Positions 9,091 through 18,530 of a stretch of DNA of 64,000 nucleotides are shown here, in pieces. The first letter of the stretch is position 1. Every line of letters starts with the position of its first letter. The notes beneath the pieces were generated by a model. It had not been told where the DNA came from. It made no database searches and saw only the letters and a program-made list of their open reading frames with translations. Source of the DNA: Bacteroidota bacterium (lineage in GTDB: Bacteria > Bacteroidota > Bacteroidia > Chitinophagales > LD1); the NCBI GenBank assembly GCA_026391075.1, contig JAPLES010000021.1, positions 62,001 to 126,000 on the forward strand, read 5' to 3'. Both the position numbers and the translations under genes were made by a program.

Positions 9091-10137
9091 ATGATTCACC
9101 AATTATCTATAGACGAATTTCTCACTCAATCCAAAGAACACCTCACTCTCGATGTTCGCAGCGAAGGCGAATTTCAATACGGACACATCCTGCACGCCAC
9201 TAATTTGCCTTTGTTCAATAATGAGGAACGAAAAATTGTGGGCACAGCTTACAAACAACAAAACAGAAACGAAGCTATCTTGATAGGACTTGACTTGGTT
9301 GGTAAAAAGATGGCTGAGTTTATTCGGTTTGTTCAACCGCTGGTAAAAGAGAATAAAGTATTTGTGCATTGTTGGCGTGGTGGTATGCGAAGCGGTAGCA
9401 TGGCTTGGCTGCTAAATCTTTTTGGTTACGAAGTTTTTGTGTTGAATGGCGGTTACAAAGCTTACCGTCATTATGTATTGGATGTTATCAGCACAAAATT
9501 TTCTTACATCATTATTGGAGGCAAAACAGGAAGCGGAAAAACTTCTGTATTGCACGAACTCAAAAAAAATGGCGAACAGGTGATTGACCTAGAAGGACTA
9601 GCCAATCATAAGGGTTCTGCCTTTGGTGCATTAGGGCAAGAGGCACAACCTTCAACAGAACACTTTGAAAATTTGCTTGTAGAAGAACTGAAAATATTTG
9701 ACTTGCAGAAAAGAGTTTGGCTGGAAGATGAAAGCCGTAGCGTTGGAAAAGTTTTTCTGGATTTAAATTTTTGGAACAACCTTATTCAAGCTCCTTTGTT
9801 AGTAATTGATTTACCGCTTGCTTTTCGTATTAAAAAATTGGTTGCCGATTACGGAGTTTTTTCGCCTGATGATTTGAAAAAATCTTTCGAGCAAATCGTT
9901 CGAAGGTTGGGAAACGAACAATACAAAAATGCGTTGGCTGCTTTGGAGCAAAAAGATTTTGAAACGGCTGCAAGTATTGCACTCTACTATTACGACAAAG
10001 CCTACGAGAAAGGAATTGCCATGAAAGAAACAAAGGATGTGAAACGAATAGTTTTTGAAAATGATGATTATGCTTCTATTGCAAATGCGTTAATCAAAGA
10101 AGTGGAGAGCCAACGGCTCAAAAAAAAGCAGCAATAA
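9091..10137 (+). CDS. mnmH: tRNA 2-selenouridine synthase
   Basis: N-terminal rhodanese with VHCWRGGMRSGSMAWLL; P-loop GGKTGSGKTSVLHEL; LANHKGSAFG. Confidence 0.93.
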   Translation: MIHQLSIDEFLTQSKEHLTLDVRSEGEFQYGHILHATNLPLFNNEERKIVGTAYKQQNRNEAILIGLDLVGKKMAEFIRFVQPLVKENKVFVHCWRGGMRSGSMAWLLNLFGYEVFVLNGGYKAYRHYVLDVISTKFSYIIIGGKTGSGKTSVLHELKKNGEQVIDLEGLANHKGSAFGALGQEAQPSTEHFENLLVEELKIFDLQKRVWLEDESRSVGKVFLDLNFWNNLIQAPLLVIDLPLAFRIKKLVADYGVFSPDDLKKSFEQIVRRLGNEQYKNALAALEQKDFETAASIALYYYDKAYEKGIAMKETKDVKRIVFENDDYASIANALIKEVESQRLKKKQQ

Positions 10138-10160
10138 CAATTTGTTACTGCTGCTTTTTT
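10122..10160. terminator. Bidirectional intrinsic terminator between convergent mnmH and SprB-repeat gene
   Basis: aaaaaagcagcaataacaa / tttgttactgctgctttttt hairpin; the mnmH stop codon lies in the stem. Confidence 0.8.
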
Positions 10161-10177
10161 GATAGTGGCAAGAATAT

Positions 10178-13100
10178 TTACTCGCGCGTTACACGCGTAT
10201 AAATAGTTCCTGCCTGTGTCTTCAATTCAAGAACATAAACTCCCGCAGCTAAATCGCGCATGTTCATTTCAATCGTATTGTCTCCGTTGCTGATTCCGAA
10301 TTTTTGAATGGCAACAAGTTTTCCTGCTACATCAAACATTCGCACATCCATTTTATCATCGGCAGGTGATTGAATTAAAATCCACAGACGGTCGCTGAAC
10401 GGATTAGGGAAAATCTTTTTCACTTTCCACGGCTCACTAGTGTTTGGCGCTAAACCACTGAAATCATTTTTGAAACTGATATGCGTAGTATCAATTATCA
10501 CAGTTGTGTCGCAGGTTTCTGAAACGAAATAGTATGCTGAGTTCAAACAACCATAGGCATCATAAACCGTTACCGAATAATTTCCTGATAAAAGTGCTGT
10601 AGCATTTTGGGAAGAAGAGGCATCGCTCCACGAATAAGAGTATGGTTCATTTCCTCCGGTAACAGAAATATTAATGCTACCTGAACTTGTATTGCATGAA
10701 TCGTTATGAAGTGCGGTGAGCGAAATAATTGGAGAAACAGAATTGTCTGCCACAACAAATGTTGCAAGCGTAGAACAGCCATTTACCTCTGTAACCACAA
10801 TCGTATAACTGCCGTCACACAAACCACTTATCTGCGGATCGTCTGTTGCGGTGTAACCATTACTACCATACCAGTTATAAGTATACGAACCGCTTCCCGT
10901 CACTGAAGTGCTTACTGCACCATTGCAAATTGTGCAACCTGTATTCGCTGTGCTAAAACCTGTAATGGTTGCGGCAACTCCAGGTATAATTCCTCCTACA
11001 TCACCACTTGCAATTGCTGAACATCCGTTTGCATCAGTTACAGTAACGCTGTAAGTTGCCGGACACAATCCTGATTGATAGTAAGTGTTCCCTCCATTGC
11101 TCCATGAATAAGTAAACGGTGCAACTCCTCCACTCACATTCGCACCAACTGCACCGTTACAAGGCTCAGAACAATTTGTATTGTTTCCTCCAAGACCAAC
11201 AGAGACTGAAAGATTAGATGGAGGATTTCCTCCAACATCTCCACTTGCAATTGCTGAACATCCGTTTGCATCAGTTACAGTAACTGAATATGTTGCGGGA
11301 CATAAACCTGTTTGGTAATAAGTGTTTCCGCCATTGCTCCATGCATAAGTAAACGGTGCAACTCCACCACTTACATTTGCGGCAACTGCACCGTTACATG
11401 GTTCAGAGCAATTCGTGTTGTTTCCACCAAGACCAACAGTTACAGAAAGATTAGAAGGAAGATTTCCTCCAACATCACCACTTGCATTTGCTGAACATCC
11501 GTTCGCATCAGTTACGGTTACACTGTAAGTTGCCGGACACAAACCTGTTTGGTAATAAGTGTTTCCGCCATTGCTCCATGCATAAGTAAACGGTGCAACT
11601 CCTCCACTTACATTTGCGGCAACTGCACCGTTACATGGCTCGGAACAATTTGTATTGTTTCCACCAAGACCAACAGTGACAGAAAGATTTGACAAAGCAG
11701 TTCCACCAACTGTCGCTGATGAAGTTGCTGTGCATCCTGAATTATCAGTAATAGTAACTGTGTAAACTCCCGGACACAAACCAAATGGATTCATAGAGGT
11801 AGAACCACTGCTCCACGCGTATGTTTGTATTGGTTCATTGCCGCCTGTTACATTTACGGTAGCAGAGCCATCACAAGTATTTCCGCAAGCAGATGAATTG
11901 TCGGACGCTTGTGCCGAAGCAGAAAGTGTTGCAAGTATTCCCCCCACTGTTGTCGAAGCTTCAGCTGTGCAACCGGTGTTATCGGTTACGGTTACTGTGT
12001 ACGTTCCTATACAAAGTTCTGAAGCAGTTTCTCCATTCGCACCATTGCTCCATGCATAAGATTGTATCGGTAAGTTTGCTCCGGTAGTAGTTACGATTGC
12101 AGAACCATTGCATGGCGCAGCACAACTACTATTATCTGTTGCATCAGCAGAAGCTGCAATACCAGGATTTGCACCGCCTATAATAACCGAACACAAACCA
12201 AATGGATTCATTGAAGTAGAACCGCTACTCCATGCATATGTTTGAATGTATCCGTTTCCTCCTGCTGTGTTTACTGTTGCCGAACCATTGCAAGGCAATT
12301 GACAATTCTGATTATTGAATCCGATAGTAGTAGCTGATAAATCTGTTTTAATTCCGCCAACAGTTCTTGTCATTGCAAAAGTACATCCTGTAGCATCAGT
12401 AATAGTTACAGAATAATTTCCCGGACAAAGAGATGAAGCAGTTGCACCTGTTGCACCATTACTCCACGCATAAGTGTAAGGCGAAGTACCTCCGCTTGCC
12501 GATGCCGTTAAACTTCCGTTGCAATTATTTGCATTGCAGTTGGTGTTGTTAGTTATAGCAACTGTTGCAGTAAGTGTGTTTGCATTTATCACATTCACCG
12601 TTGCAGTAGCAGTGCAAGTTGATGCATCGGTAACAGTCACATTGATTGCACCTGAACATAAATTAGAAGCAGTTGCCGTGTAAGCATGATAGGTACTCAC
12701 CGCTTTATACCAATGATAAGAGTAAGGTGAGTTGCCTCCTGTAACCGCTACCGAAGCAGAACCATTACAACTGTTATTGCACGAGGAGTTAGGAGTGCTT
12801 GATGTAGTTAATGCCATCGCATTGCCCGCGTTGTTGACTAAATCAACATAGTACGAAGCTGTGCAGGTTCCCTGGTCGGTGATGGTTACAAAATATCTTC
12901 CCCAACACAAACCTGTAATGTTTGCAGTGTTAGCAGAATAACCACCCGATGCACTCCAATTGTAAGTATACCCCGGAGTTCCGCCAACAGCAGTTACATT
13001 AATAGAGCCATTGCAGTTTCCGATACAAACTGTATTAGAAACAGAAGTGTAACTCGCACGCAGTGTATCCTGTGCTACATTAAATATTCGGGTTACCGAA

Positions 13101-15925
13101 CAACCGCTGTTATCTCTTACCGTTACATTGTATGTTCCCGTTTTTAACGCGGTAATATTTTTTACGGTTGAAGTATAACTGTTTGGTCCGCTCCATAAAT
13201 AAGTATAAGGCGTGGTTCCTCCAGTTACGGTTAAAGTAACAGAGCCGTTTGCAGTTGCTCCGCAAAGTTTGTTAGCAGTAGTAACTCCTGTAACTGCAAG
13301 TGCAGTAGCAGAAAGCTTAACTGTATCTGCCGCTGTAGCCGTACATCCTTTGCTATCTGTTACCGTTACTACATAAGTGCCGATACAGAGATTAATTCTG
13401 TTCTTAGAATTCAACGCAGTATCGCTCCAAGCGTAAGTATATGGTGCGGTGCCTCCGGTTGCAGTAGCCGTAATTTTTCCGGTACAAGTATTCGGACAAA
13501 TAACAGCAGTAACCGCAAGTGAAACATTTAACTGAGTGGGTTGAGTTACCTGGAACGAATCCACTCTTGTGCAAAGATTATTATCAGTAATAGTTACCCG
13601 ATACCAACCCGCACATAGATTAGTCCGCGTTCTTCCCACATCAGTTGAGCCTGCCCATGCATACGTATATGGAGCGGTTCCACCTGTGGCGGTAATGGTT
13701 ATTGCACCATTACAACCACCAAAACAATTTGGCTTAGTAATAACTGCTGTGGTGTGCAATGCTGTTGGTTGTGTAATTTTTACGCTGTCATATTTCACAC
13801 ATCCGTTGCTATCGGTAATGGTAACATAATAGGTTCGGGCGCAAAGTCCTGTTCTTATTGTATCAACGGCAGCCGTGTCAGACCAATACACATTGTAAGG
13901 TTTGTTCCCTCCAGAAATACTGATTCGTAAACTTCCATTACAAGTGCCGTTACAAGTAGCGTTGACAATTGTTTTCAGTACCTTTATGGAGTCAGGTCCA
14001 ATCTTTACAGTATCTAATTTCGATTGACAACTATCAGCACCAATCAAATAAATTTGATAACGACCGGGTTTCAATCCGCAAATGGTAGTGTCGCGACCGG
14101 CATGAATAAATGTTTTGTTATAGCTGTTTCCAATTCCTTTTATGCGAAGTGTAAAAGGTGCTTTAGCCCCAGTTACTGTATCGCGAATGCAACCGTTTGA
14201 ATCGGTAGAGCAAGTAGCGTTGGTTACCTTGAGGCTAACTTTCAGCGAATCGAAACCAATTATACTTCTGCCTCTGTTACCACCGGGAACAGTTGAATCT
14301 TTTGTATCTACAGTATTATCTACTCTTGGGTCAGTCCACAAACTATCGCGGTCAAAGTCGAGCACTATGTCGTATCCTTTATCAGGAAAACTATTCGGTT
14401 CATAAGCATTCCAAATTTTTATCGGAAGAATTCTTCCGCTAGGATCGGCCGTTACGCGTGTAGCAGAAATGCGCGAAGGTTGCGCGCGCAGCGACATGCC
14501 ATCGTTCAACGCAGTATCTTTAAAAAGATAAACCCAATACGATTGCCCGGCCGGATAACCATTGCCTTTTATGTAAACCGGTTTGCCTACACAAAAAGTA
14601 TCTTTCAGTTTTCCTCCCGAATCGCACGAGAAAATAAATTCATTGAAGTTATTGACGAAAATAGTATCGCGTTTAGTAACTCGGTCAGCAGCGCTGTTAC
14701 CATAACCGGTGGCTTCCACTTCATTAATGTAAAGCCCATCGGGAAATTTAGCTATCGCATTGCTGTCTGCCTGTTGATCAGCATAGGTATTGTTCCAAAG
14801 TACATTGGCACCAATTTTTGCTTTTGTATCCCAGTAGAAATTTACGTTGTTAATCTTCACCCGGTTAATGTTGGTTGTTTTGGTGTATACCGTATCTACG
14901 TTTGTAAGTATGGTATAAAACCTTCGTGCGGTATCGCCCGAATTTGGTGTTAAAACCCGGAAAGAAGCTGCGCATGTATTATCGTTTTCGTAAACCGGCT
15001 GCACTAACGCAAAAGTATTTCTCAATTTATTGAAAGAAGTTCTGTTAGCATCCAATGAAGTTTCTGCATCTAAATACCTTCCCGAAAAATCAATGGCGGT
15101 TACATAAGGATGCGCAGCCAAATTGTTAATGGTTAATAACTGGTGTCGTAATTTCAGATAATTAAGAAGGTATCTGCGGGGGAAATTTCCAAAGTAATCG
15201 CCACCCTCCACTATTTTATCAACTCCGTCTTTCACTACTTTTCTTCGCGATGCGGTACTGTCGGTATAATATCTGGCGGCTTGCACACCCTCGTCCTGCC
15301 CATAGCGGTAGAAAAATTTTCTTATCACCGGTTTAGTCGTATCGGCATGGCGTGTCATCAACATGGCAGGATTAGAATCTTCGTCAAAAATCACCCCCGG
15401 TGCTACCCACGATGCGAAAGGTCCATGGCTCAGGTATTCAAAATGCAAATGCGATGAATTGCTGTCGCCAGGGTTTATTAAAGTAGGGAAAAAATACGGA
15501 GCCACGGTTCCTAATCTATCGGCAAGAAATGCGGTGTCCCCCACCATCCATGCTCTCCCTCTTCTTATATTATTTGAATGATTAAGATGCAAATAACCAA
15601 AGCCACTATTGGTATCAGCAGCAGCCAGCGAAGGACTAACAATTAACTGTCCGTAGTAACCGTTACTCCATGCCAATACGTCTATTTGTTTTCTCAACAC
15701 GCGCCCTGTTCTTACACTCAAGACAGCACTATTAGAACGCCCTAACAAATCGATGCCTTCGTGAAAATATTCGTTACCGGCACCCACTTTTTCATGCATA
15801 CCATAGCCACCAAAAATGTAACTGAAACTATCCTGCGGCACAATAGGCCAGCGGGTTTGTGCTTGTAAATAAAAACAGGAAAGAAGCAGGATAAAGAAAA
15901 CCGGGAGTGTATATATTTTGTTCAT
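10178..15925 (-). CDS. Giant secreted M23 (LytM)-like peptidase with SprB-type repeats and T9SS type A sorting domain
   Basis: Signal peptide; HEGIDL and HLHFEY (M23 metal-ligand motifs); >15 repeats of GGxxPYTYxWSxG...LCxGxYxVTVTDxxGC; C-terminus KIFPNPFSDRLWI...LAAGVYVLELKTQAGTIYTRVTRE. Confidence 0.88.
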   Translation of the reverse strand: MNKIYTLPVFFILLLSCFYLQAQTRWPIVPQDSFSYIFGGYGMHEKVGAGNEYFHEGIDLLGRSNSAVLSVRTGRVLRKQIDVLAWSNGYYGQLIVSPSLAAADTNSGFGYLHLNHSNNIRRGRAWMVGDTAFLADRLGTVAPYFFPTLINPGDSNSSHLHFEYLSHGPFASWVAPGVIFDEDSNPAMLMTRHADTTKPVIRKFFYRYGQDEGVQAARYYTDSTASRRKVVKDGVDKIVEGGDYFGNFPRRYLLNYLKLRHQLLTINNLAAHPYVTAIDFSGRYLDAETSLDANRTSFNKLRNTFALVQPVYENDNTCAASFRVLTPNSGDTARRFYTILTNVDTVYTKTTNINRVKINNVNFYWDTKAKIGANVLWNNTYADQQADSNAIAKFPDGLYINEVEATGYGNSAADRVTKRDTIFVNNFNEFIFSCDSGGKLKDTFCVGKPVYIKGNGYPAGQSYWVYLFKDTALNDGMSLRAQPSRISATRVTADPSGRILPIKIWNAYEPNSFPDKGYDIVLDFDRDSLWTDPRVDNTVDTKDSTVPGGNRGRSIIGFDSLKVSLKVTNATCSTDSNGCIRDTVTGAKAPFTLRIKGIGNSYNKTFIHAGRDTTICGLKPGRYQIYLIGADSCQSKLDTVKIGPDSIKVLKTIVNATCNGTCNGSLRISISGGNKPYNVYWSDTAAVDTIRTGLCARTYYVTITDSNGCVKYDSVKITQPTALHTTAVITKPNCFGGCNGAITITATGGTAPYTYAWAGSTDVGRTRTNLCAGWYRVTITDNNLCTRVDSFQVTQPTQLNVSLAVTAVICPNTCTGKITATATGGTAPYTYAWSDTALNSKNRINLCIGTYVVTVTDSKGCTATAADTVKLSATALAVTGVTTANKLCGATANGSVTLTVTGGTTPYTYLWSGPNSYTSTVKNITALKTGTYNVTVRDNSGCSVTRIFNVAQDTLRASYTSVSNTVCIGNCNGSINVTAVGGTPGYTYNWSASGGYSANTANITGLCWGRYFVTITDQGTCTASYYVDLVNNAGNAMALTTSSTPNSSCNNSCNGSASVAVTGGNSPYSYHWYKAVSTYHAYTATASNLCSGAINVTVTDASTCTATATVNVINANTLTATVAITNNTNCNANNCNGSLTASASGGTSPYTYAWSNGATGATASSLCPGNYSVTITDATGCTFAMTRTVGGIKTDLSATTIGFNNQNCQLPCNGSATVNTAGGNGYIQTYAWSSGSTSMNPFGLCSVIIGGANPGIAASADATDNSSCAAPCNGSAIVTTTGANLPIQSYAWSNGANGETASELCIGTYTVTVTDNTGCTAEASTTVGGILATLSASAQASDNSSACGNTCDGSATVNVTGGNEPIQTYAWSSGSTSMNPFGLCPGVYTVTITDNSGCTATSSATVGGTALSNLSVTVGLGGNNTNCSEPCNGAVAANVSGGVAPFTYAWSNGGNTYYQTGLCPATYSVTVTDANGCSANASGDVGGNLPSNLSVTVGLGGNNTNCSEPCNGAVAANVSGGVAPFTYAWSNGGNTYYQTGLCPATYSVTVTDANGCSAIASGDVGGNPPSNLSVSVGLGGNNTNCSEPCNGAVGANVSGGVAPFTYSWSNGGNTYYQSGLCPATYSVTVTDANGCSAIASGDVGGIIPGVAATITGFSTANTGCTICNGAVSTSVTGSGSYTYNWYGSNGYTATDDPQISGLCDGSYTIVVTEVNGCSTLATFVVADNSVSPIISLTALHNDSCNTSSGSINISVTGGNEPYSYSWSDASSSQNATALLSGNYSVTVYDAYGCLNSAYYFVSETCDTTVIIDTTHISFKNDFSGLAPNTSEPWKVKKIFPNPFSDRLWILIQSPADDKMDVRMFDVAGKLVAIQKFGISNGDNTIEMNMRDLAAGVYVLELKTQAGTIYTRVTRE
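10985..11696 (-). repeat. 237-bp tandem repeat, ~3 near-identical copies in the SprB-like array
   Basis: catccgtt(t/c)gcatcagttac at 11022, 11259 and 11496 (exact 237-bp spacing); 79-aa protein period NLSVTVGLGGNNTNCSEPCNGAV... Confidence 0.93.
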
Positions 15926-15948
15926 GGCAATATTTTTAAAGGGGTGAA

Positions 15949-17061
15949 TTATTTGTTAGTAGGCATTTCGTAATCGGTATGATTAATCGTAATCATGAAC
16001 CGCGAATGGGATTCATCGTACATCACCCCATCTGTGTTGTAGTCTACCTGCAGCCTGCCTATCTCTTTGTAATCAACTTTTCCGGTGATAACATTCCAGT
16101 TTCCGAGCACCACTTTGTTCATTTCATCTCCTTTAATTTCTGGAACGTTCATAAGAAAACAAACTGATGAAGAACCATTGAACGCTGCACTAAATGGATT
16201 GCCGTCTATACTTTTTATTTCATACCAAGTAGAGAGATTAGTCAAGTTGCGAACGGTTAAATCCCATTTGTAAGTTTCACCGCTCGGGAACCCGTGAGTG
16301 GTTATAAATATGGATTGTTTAGAGGAAGCTGCTATTACATTGACATAATCTGCGCTTCTGTCTTTCAGAGTTTGAATAATTTTTCCGTTGTATAAATCAA
16401 GAAGTGTAAAAGTGTACTCGTCTTTTTGGTTGTTCCAGGAATAACCTGAAATAAAACCATTCAAGAATTTATATCCGTCAAAAGAAACAGGTAAAGAGTA
16501 TAATTTCTCAAGAGCCGTATTGTATACTTCTATTTTATCGGCATTCACCAAACATAAATTTCCGTTTTGAAGATATCGGGTTTCCTTAATATCCGGAGCA
16601 AGGATTTTTGCTTTTTCATTTCCGCTGAAATCGTAAACTGTTACGTTTTCAAAAGGAGCGGGAACATCGGGGTCAACATATCCTTCATTAAATTCTTTGC
16701 CCAACACAGCTATTCCGCTGTTATCTTCTGAAACACTGATGGCATAAGAAGCCATTTTTTTACGCCAAAGCATTTTATCGGTCGCATCTGTCATCATCAA
16801 CTCAAGGGCTAGCGTTTTTCTATCACCCAGTAGATAGGCATTGTAGTTTGAGTTGTTTTCAGCAATCGGCTGTACCGCAAAATTGTTTTCATCAATGTTG
16901 TTAATTCGCTGCGCATGAGTTGCAGAAGTTTTTTGCGGTTCATGTTGTTTTAGAATGAGGAGATTTTGTGCTGATCCAAAAAACGGAACAATGAATAGGG
17001 AAAGTGCAAATGTCCAGTACCATAGATTTGTTTTCATAGGGAAGTGTTTTTGTTTGGCCAT
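15949..17061 (-). CDS. Secreted protein of unknown function, possible beta-propeller-like; upstream of the M23/SprB gene
   Basis: 370-aa ORF with signal peptide; stop lies 23 bp upstream of the 15925 start; repeated short beta-like segments. Confidence 0.6.
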   Translation of the reverse strand: MAKQKHFPMKTNLWYWTFALSLFIVPFFGSAQNLLILKQHEPQKTSATHAQRINNIDENNFAVQPIAENNSNYNAYLLGDRKTLALELMMTDATDKMLWRKKMASYAISVSEDNSGIAVLGKEFNEGYVDPDVPAPFENVTVYDFSGNEKAKILAPDIKETRYLQNGNLCLVNADKIEVYNTALEKLYSLPVSFDGYKFLNGFISGYSWNNQKDEYTFTLLDLYNGKIIQTLKDRSADYVNVIAASSKQSIFITTHGFPSGETYKWDLTVRNLTNLSTWYEIKSIDGNPFSAAFNGSSSVCFLMNVPEIKGDEMNKVVLGNWNVITGKVDYKEIGRLQVDYNTDGVMYDESHSRFMITINHTDYEMPTNK

Positions 17062-17538
17062 AAAAATTTTTTGTGTTTTAGAAATTTTTTTTACGCTGCT
17101 TTTTGTACTTAGTTGTGCTAATGTAATGGCTGGAACAGCCGCTGTGTTGTCGAATTCAAATTTCGATTAGGGAGATAAATCGAAAGGTGGAATCAATGAT
17201 TTCAAAATCAACGAAATGCAACTTGCTTGTTACAGGTTTGACTATGGCGCTACAAGTTTGCGTAAGTCTTTGGGAGTTCAATAAACCAATCTTGTTCAAG
17301 GTTTTGGTTTTCAGCGTTATGCAACTTGGGTTTAGAAAAAGTTGTTTTGTCGAGCTAAAAAATAGAGGATAGAAATTTGCAAGCCAGAAGCAGAAACCAA
17401 TTTGATAATGACTTGTTTCTAAATCTGCGAATAACTAATTCATGTGTAATTTAAACTCACATCATTACAATCACAACGCGGGCGTTGTAAGTAAAGACAG
17501 ATTATGAGTAACAGCATTTTTACATATGGCGTAAAAGA

Positions 17539-17937
17539 ATGAAAACGCACAACATGAAAAACATTATTACAACTGTCGCTACATTACTTACAGCAGGTTT
17601 CAGCTTTGCCCATACTCCCTTTGTAACAACGAACAGCACTTACCGGTCGCCAGATGATAAAGTGGCAATGGATATTCAACGAAGCAAGGGTGATGTGCAA
17701 TTGCATATTCAACTTAACGAAGCCGCTCAGTATGACCAATTAATTATTGAAAGGAGTACTGATGCGCTGAATTATTTTGCAAGCTGCAAACAGCTTTCGG
17801 CTTCGCAAATAAAAGGTGATAACATTCAAGTAGATAAATATGCTACTGCAAAAGACATTTACTATCGTGTAAAAACAATTAGCAAGGATGGCGTAACGCG
17901 CGCTTACCCGGCCATACTGCTTTCTGCTACAAAATGA
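17539..17937 (+). CDS. Small secreted hypothetical protein
   Basis: Signal peptide MKNIITTVATLLTAGFSFAHT; beta-rich domain QYDQLIIERSTDALNY typical of secreted Bacteroidota proteins. Confidence 0.6.
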   Translation: MKTHNMKNIITTVATLLTAGFSFAHTPFVTTNSTYRSPDDKVAMDIQRSKGDVQLHIQLNEAAQYDQLIIERSTDALNYFASCKQLSASQIKGDNIQVDKYATAKDIYYRVKTISKDGVTRAYPAILLSATK

Positions 17938-17966
17938 TAAACTATTTTTTTACCCGGACAAAAAAG

Positions 17967-17993
17967 GCAGCCCCGTGGGCTGCTTATTTTTTG
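17967..17993 (+). terminator. Intrinsic terminator
   Basis: gcagccc cgt gggctgc ttatttttt. Confidence 0.85.
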
Positions 17994-18110
17994 TAAAATC
18001 TATCCATGATAAGACTCGCCTCAAATAAAAATAGTAGAGGTGTGAATTCTTCAAATGTGAGATTTGTTAATCAATTCAATTCTTTTACTTTAGCCGCAAT
18101 AACTACCATC

Positions 18111-18509
18111 GTGAAATCAATCAAATTCGCTTCCAAGCCCGAGAACATTTCTATTGTTGAAAAATTTATTGATGAACTTAAAAGCGAAGTCAATATAGGT
18201 GACGAAGTGTTTGGCAATATTCTTATCTCGCTTACCGAAGGTGCTAACAACGCCATGATTCACGGAAATAAATGCGATGAAAAGAAGGATGTAGAAATTT
18301 CTTGGAGTGTTGATGATCGCGGAAAAAATTTGACGTTTATTATTAAAGACCAGGGTCCCGGTTTTGATTATAGCCATTTGCCGGATCCTACTGCTCCTGA
18401 AAATTTGGAGAAGACGCACGGTCGCGGAGTATTTCTGATGATGCAACTTGCCGACATGATTGTGTTCAGCGACAAGGGTGCAACTGTTGAAATGAGTTTT
18501 AAAATCTAA
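18111..18509 (+). CDS. Anti-sigma factor-type serine kinase / ATP-binding HATPase_c_2 protein (RsbW-like); probable GTG start
   Basis: SLTEGANNAMIHGNK (N box), IKDQGPGFDYSHLPDP, GRGVFLMMQLAD; GTG at 18111 fits the domain start. Confidence 0.83.
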   Translation: MKSIKFASKPENISIVEKFIDELKSEVNIGDEVFGNILISLTEGANNAMIHGNKCDEKKDVEISWSVDDRGKNLTFIIKDQGPGFDYSHLPDPTAPENLEKTHGRGVFLMMQLADMIVFSDKGATVEMSFKI

Positions 18510-18530
18510 TTTTTTATTTCAAGTAAGCTT

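Noticed and set aside
10985-11696. CRISPR-like regular spacing
   Set aside because: The 237-bp periodic units are entirely coding (SprB-type protein repeats), without short repeats and unique spacers.
13569-14405. Plus-strand ORFs within the SprB array
   Set aside because: Generated by codon bias of the repeats on the other strand; no independent support.
14480-14953. 157-aa plus-strand ORF inside the giant M23/SprB gene
   Set aside because: Antisense to a conserved coding frame; composition looks like a shadow of the repeat protein.
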